From contig NZ_JACYFJ010000001.1 in NCBI RefSeq assembly GCF_014855495.1, positions 1,302,001 through 1,366,000 of the forward strand: a stretch of DNA of 64,000 nucleotides. Reading direction: 5' to 3'. A program made the translations under genes and the position numbers. The notes beneath the pieces are model-generated. The model was not told the origin of the DNA. It was given only the letters and a program-made list of their open reading frames with translations, and made no database searches. Below, piece after piece: positions 62,777 through 64,000 of the stretch. The DNA comes from Euzebyella saccharophila (GTDB taxonomy: Bacteria; Bacteroidota; Bacteroidia; Flavobacteriales; Flavobacteriaceae). The first letter of the stretch is position 1; every line of letters starts with the position of its first letter.

Positions 62777-64000
62777 ATGAGTTTATTAAAAAAGTGTTTT
62801 TTCTTAGGAGCAATCTTCATATCGGTTGGTTTAATTGCCCAAGAACAAGAACTTCTTTCCAAGGACGACGCCATAAAACTGGCGCTGCTCAATAATTTTG
62901 ATATTAAGATAGCCCGTAATCAGGTAGATGTGGCAAAGAACAACAAGAGTGTTCTTAATTCCGGATATTTACCGACGGTTACAGCTACTTCTGGAGCAAA
63001 TTACTCTAGGGATGACTCTACAATTGAATTCCCCGGTCAAACTTTGGACGATGGAAGTCCCAGGCCAGATTTAAGCCTGTACAAGGCAGAAGCACAACGA
63101 TACAATTCGGTCGTCAACGTCAACTATACTCTTTTTGATGGTTTAGGAAGGTTGTATACCTACAAACAGTTGAAGGAGCAATACCAGCTAAGTGAACTTC
63201 AGGCCAGGGAAACTATAGAGAATACCCTGCTTCAATTATTTAGCGTGTACTTTGAAGTGGCTCGCCTAACAGAAAATAAAAATGTATTACAGCAGGCTTT
63301 GGAAATTAGTACACAGCGAATTACAAGGGCCGAGTATTCTTTTGAATACGGGCAGAATACCAAGTTGGATATCTTAAATGCCCAGGTAGATGTTACTAAC
63401 GACAGTATCAACCTTTTGAATACCCTACAGCAATTGGAAAATACCAAAAGAGATTTAAATGTGGTGCTTAACAGGGATTTAAATGTCGGATTTGAAGTAG
63501 ACACGCTTATTTCTTTTATACCAAAATTACAATTGGAAGAATTGGTTTCCCAAGCGCAGATGAACAACGTTGCCATTTTGCAATCGCAAAAAAATCTAAC
63601 CATTAATGAGTATGATATAAAAGTAAGTAGATCAGGATATCTACCCACTGTAGGGCTTAATGGGACCTATGGTTGGAATTTGAACCAAAGCGCTCCCTCC
63701 GCATTTTTTCCAGGTACTAACAATGAAAATTGGAATTTTGGCTTAGGAGCTAGTCTAACTTGGAATCTGTTCGATGGAGGTGGAACTACGGTCCGAATGA
63801 AAAATGCCAAAATAGCTTACGAGACCCAAGAATTAGTACTGGAGCAGATTGAACTTCAGGTAGAAAGGGATATACAAAATGCGTTGGCCATTTATGAAAA
63901 CAGGTTGAATATCTTTCAGATTCAGGAACAGAATGTGCTTACCAACCAAAACAACTTTGATCGTTCCAAAGAACAGTTTCAGTTGGGCCGTATTACATCC
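62777..64000 (+). CDS. TolC-family outer-membrane efflux protein (3' truncated by window)
   Basis: The ATG at 62777 follows the RND gene by six bases and opens a frame that runs to the window end without a stop (408 codons). A signal peptide (MSLLKKCFFLGAIFISVGLIAQ) precedes helical repeats typical of TolC proteins: LSKDDAIKLALLNNFDIKIARNQVDVAKNN, SGYLPTVTATSGAN and the internal duplicate SRSGYLPTVGLNGTYGWN, with LTWNLFDGGGT. Two half-repeats form the trimeric channel through the outer membrane and periplasm. It completes the adaptor/pump/channel operon. Confidence 0.92.
   Translation, partial: MSLLKKCFFLGAIFISVGLIAQEQELLSKDDAIKLALLNNFDIKIARNQVDVAKNNKSVLNSGYLPTVTATSGANYSRDDSTIEFPGQTLDDGSPRPDLSLYKAEAQRYNSVVNVNYTLFDGLGRLYTYKQLKEQYQLSELQARETIENTLLQLFSVYFEVARLTENKNVLQQALEISTQRITRAEYSFEYGQNTKLDILNAQVDVTNDSINLLNTLQQLENTKRDLNVVLNRDLNVGFEVDTLISFIPKLQLEELVSQAQMNNVAILQSQKNLTINEYDIKVSRSGYLPTVGLNGTYGWNLNQSAPSAFFPGTNNENWNFGLGASLTWNLFDGGGTTVRMKNAKIAYETQELVLEQIELQVERDIQNALAIYENRLNIFQIQEQNVLTNQNNFDRSKEQFQLGRITS

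Overview
The window is chromosomal DNA of a marine-type member of the Flavobacteriaceae (Bacteroidota). This rests on the complete gldK-gldL-gldM-gldN core of the type IX secretion/gliding machine, a class II HMG-CoA reductase next to a GYDIA-type GHMP kinase (mevalonate route), Bacteroidota-style lipoproteins, many sigma-A sites of the TAnnTTTG type, and the miaB / sigma-54 activator / lptE / secG / groES-groEL gene order. No rRNA, tRNA, CRISPR array, integrase or intact insertion sequence was seen.

Layout. 1-9,560: tail of a PpiD-like foldase, GHMP kinase and HMG-CoA reductase (minus), an S9B dipeptidyl peptidase and a POT peptide transporter (plus), ComEC and an NlpC/P60 lipoprotein (minus). 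9,588-16,280: lpxB, surE, a Prc-type protease, then a methionine sulfoxide repair group (divergent msrA, DoxX-like protein, msrA, msrB). 16,459-25,195: secreted DNA/RNA endonuclease and, on the minus strand, the rod-shape block mreB-mreC-mreD-mrdA-rodA, purH and a GAF-type free-methionine sulfoxide reductase. 25,311-26,438: an acidic orphan lipoprotein.

26,656-32,944 is a copper island: HYC_CC_PP protein, an HMA-AraC regulator broken by a one-base frameshift, a P1B copper ATPase with two Cys-rich metal-binding domains, a TonB receptor and a secreted HMA protein. 33,052-35,600 is an accessory patch with a 29-residue histone-H1-like peptide in its own transcription unit, two tandem paralogous small membrane proteins, a gene remnant with an in-frame stop, an AT-rich orphan, and a set of hairpin-rich repeats that bracket the orphan as direct repeats. 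This patch is the least explained part of the window.

35,634-42,429 (minus): groEL-groES, then secG, a TPR-like protein, lptE, a sigma-54 activator and miaB. 42,575-53,538 (plus): membrane protein, LVIVD beta-propeller lipoprotein, topA, an arginase-fold protein whose metal site looks destroyed, and gldK-L-M-N with strong hairpins between some genes. 53,665-64,000: FAD oxidoreductase, DUF983 protein, ABC-F ATPase, secreted plant-type LRR protein, and a tripartite RND efflux operon whose TolC-like gene runs off the window.

The genes are mainly envelope biology (lipid A, LPS transport, wall elongation, T9SS, efflux, periplasmic proteolysis) plus oxidative and copper stress defence. All functions are assigned from motifs and gene order by reading alone; no database search was possible.
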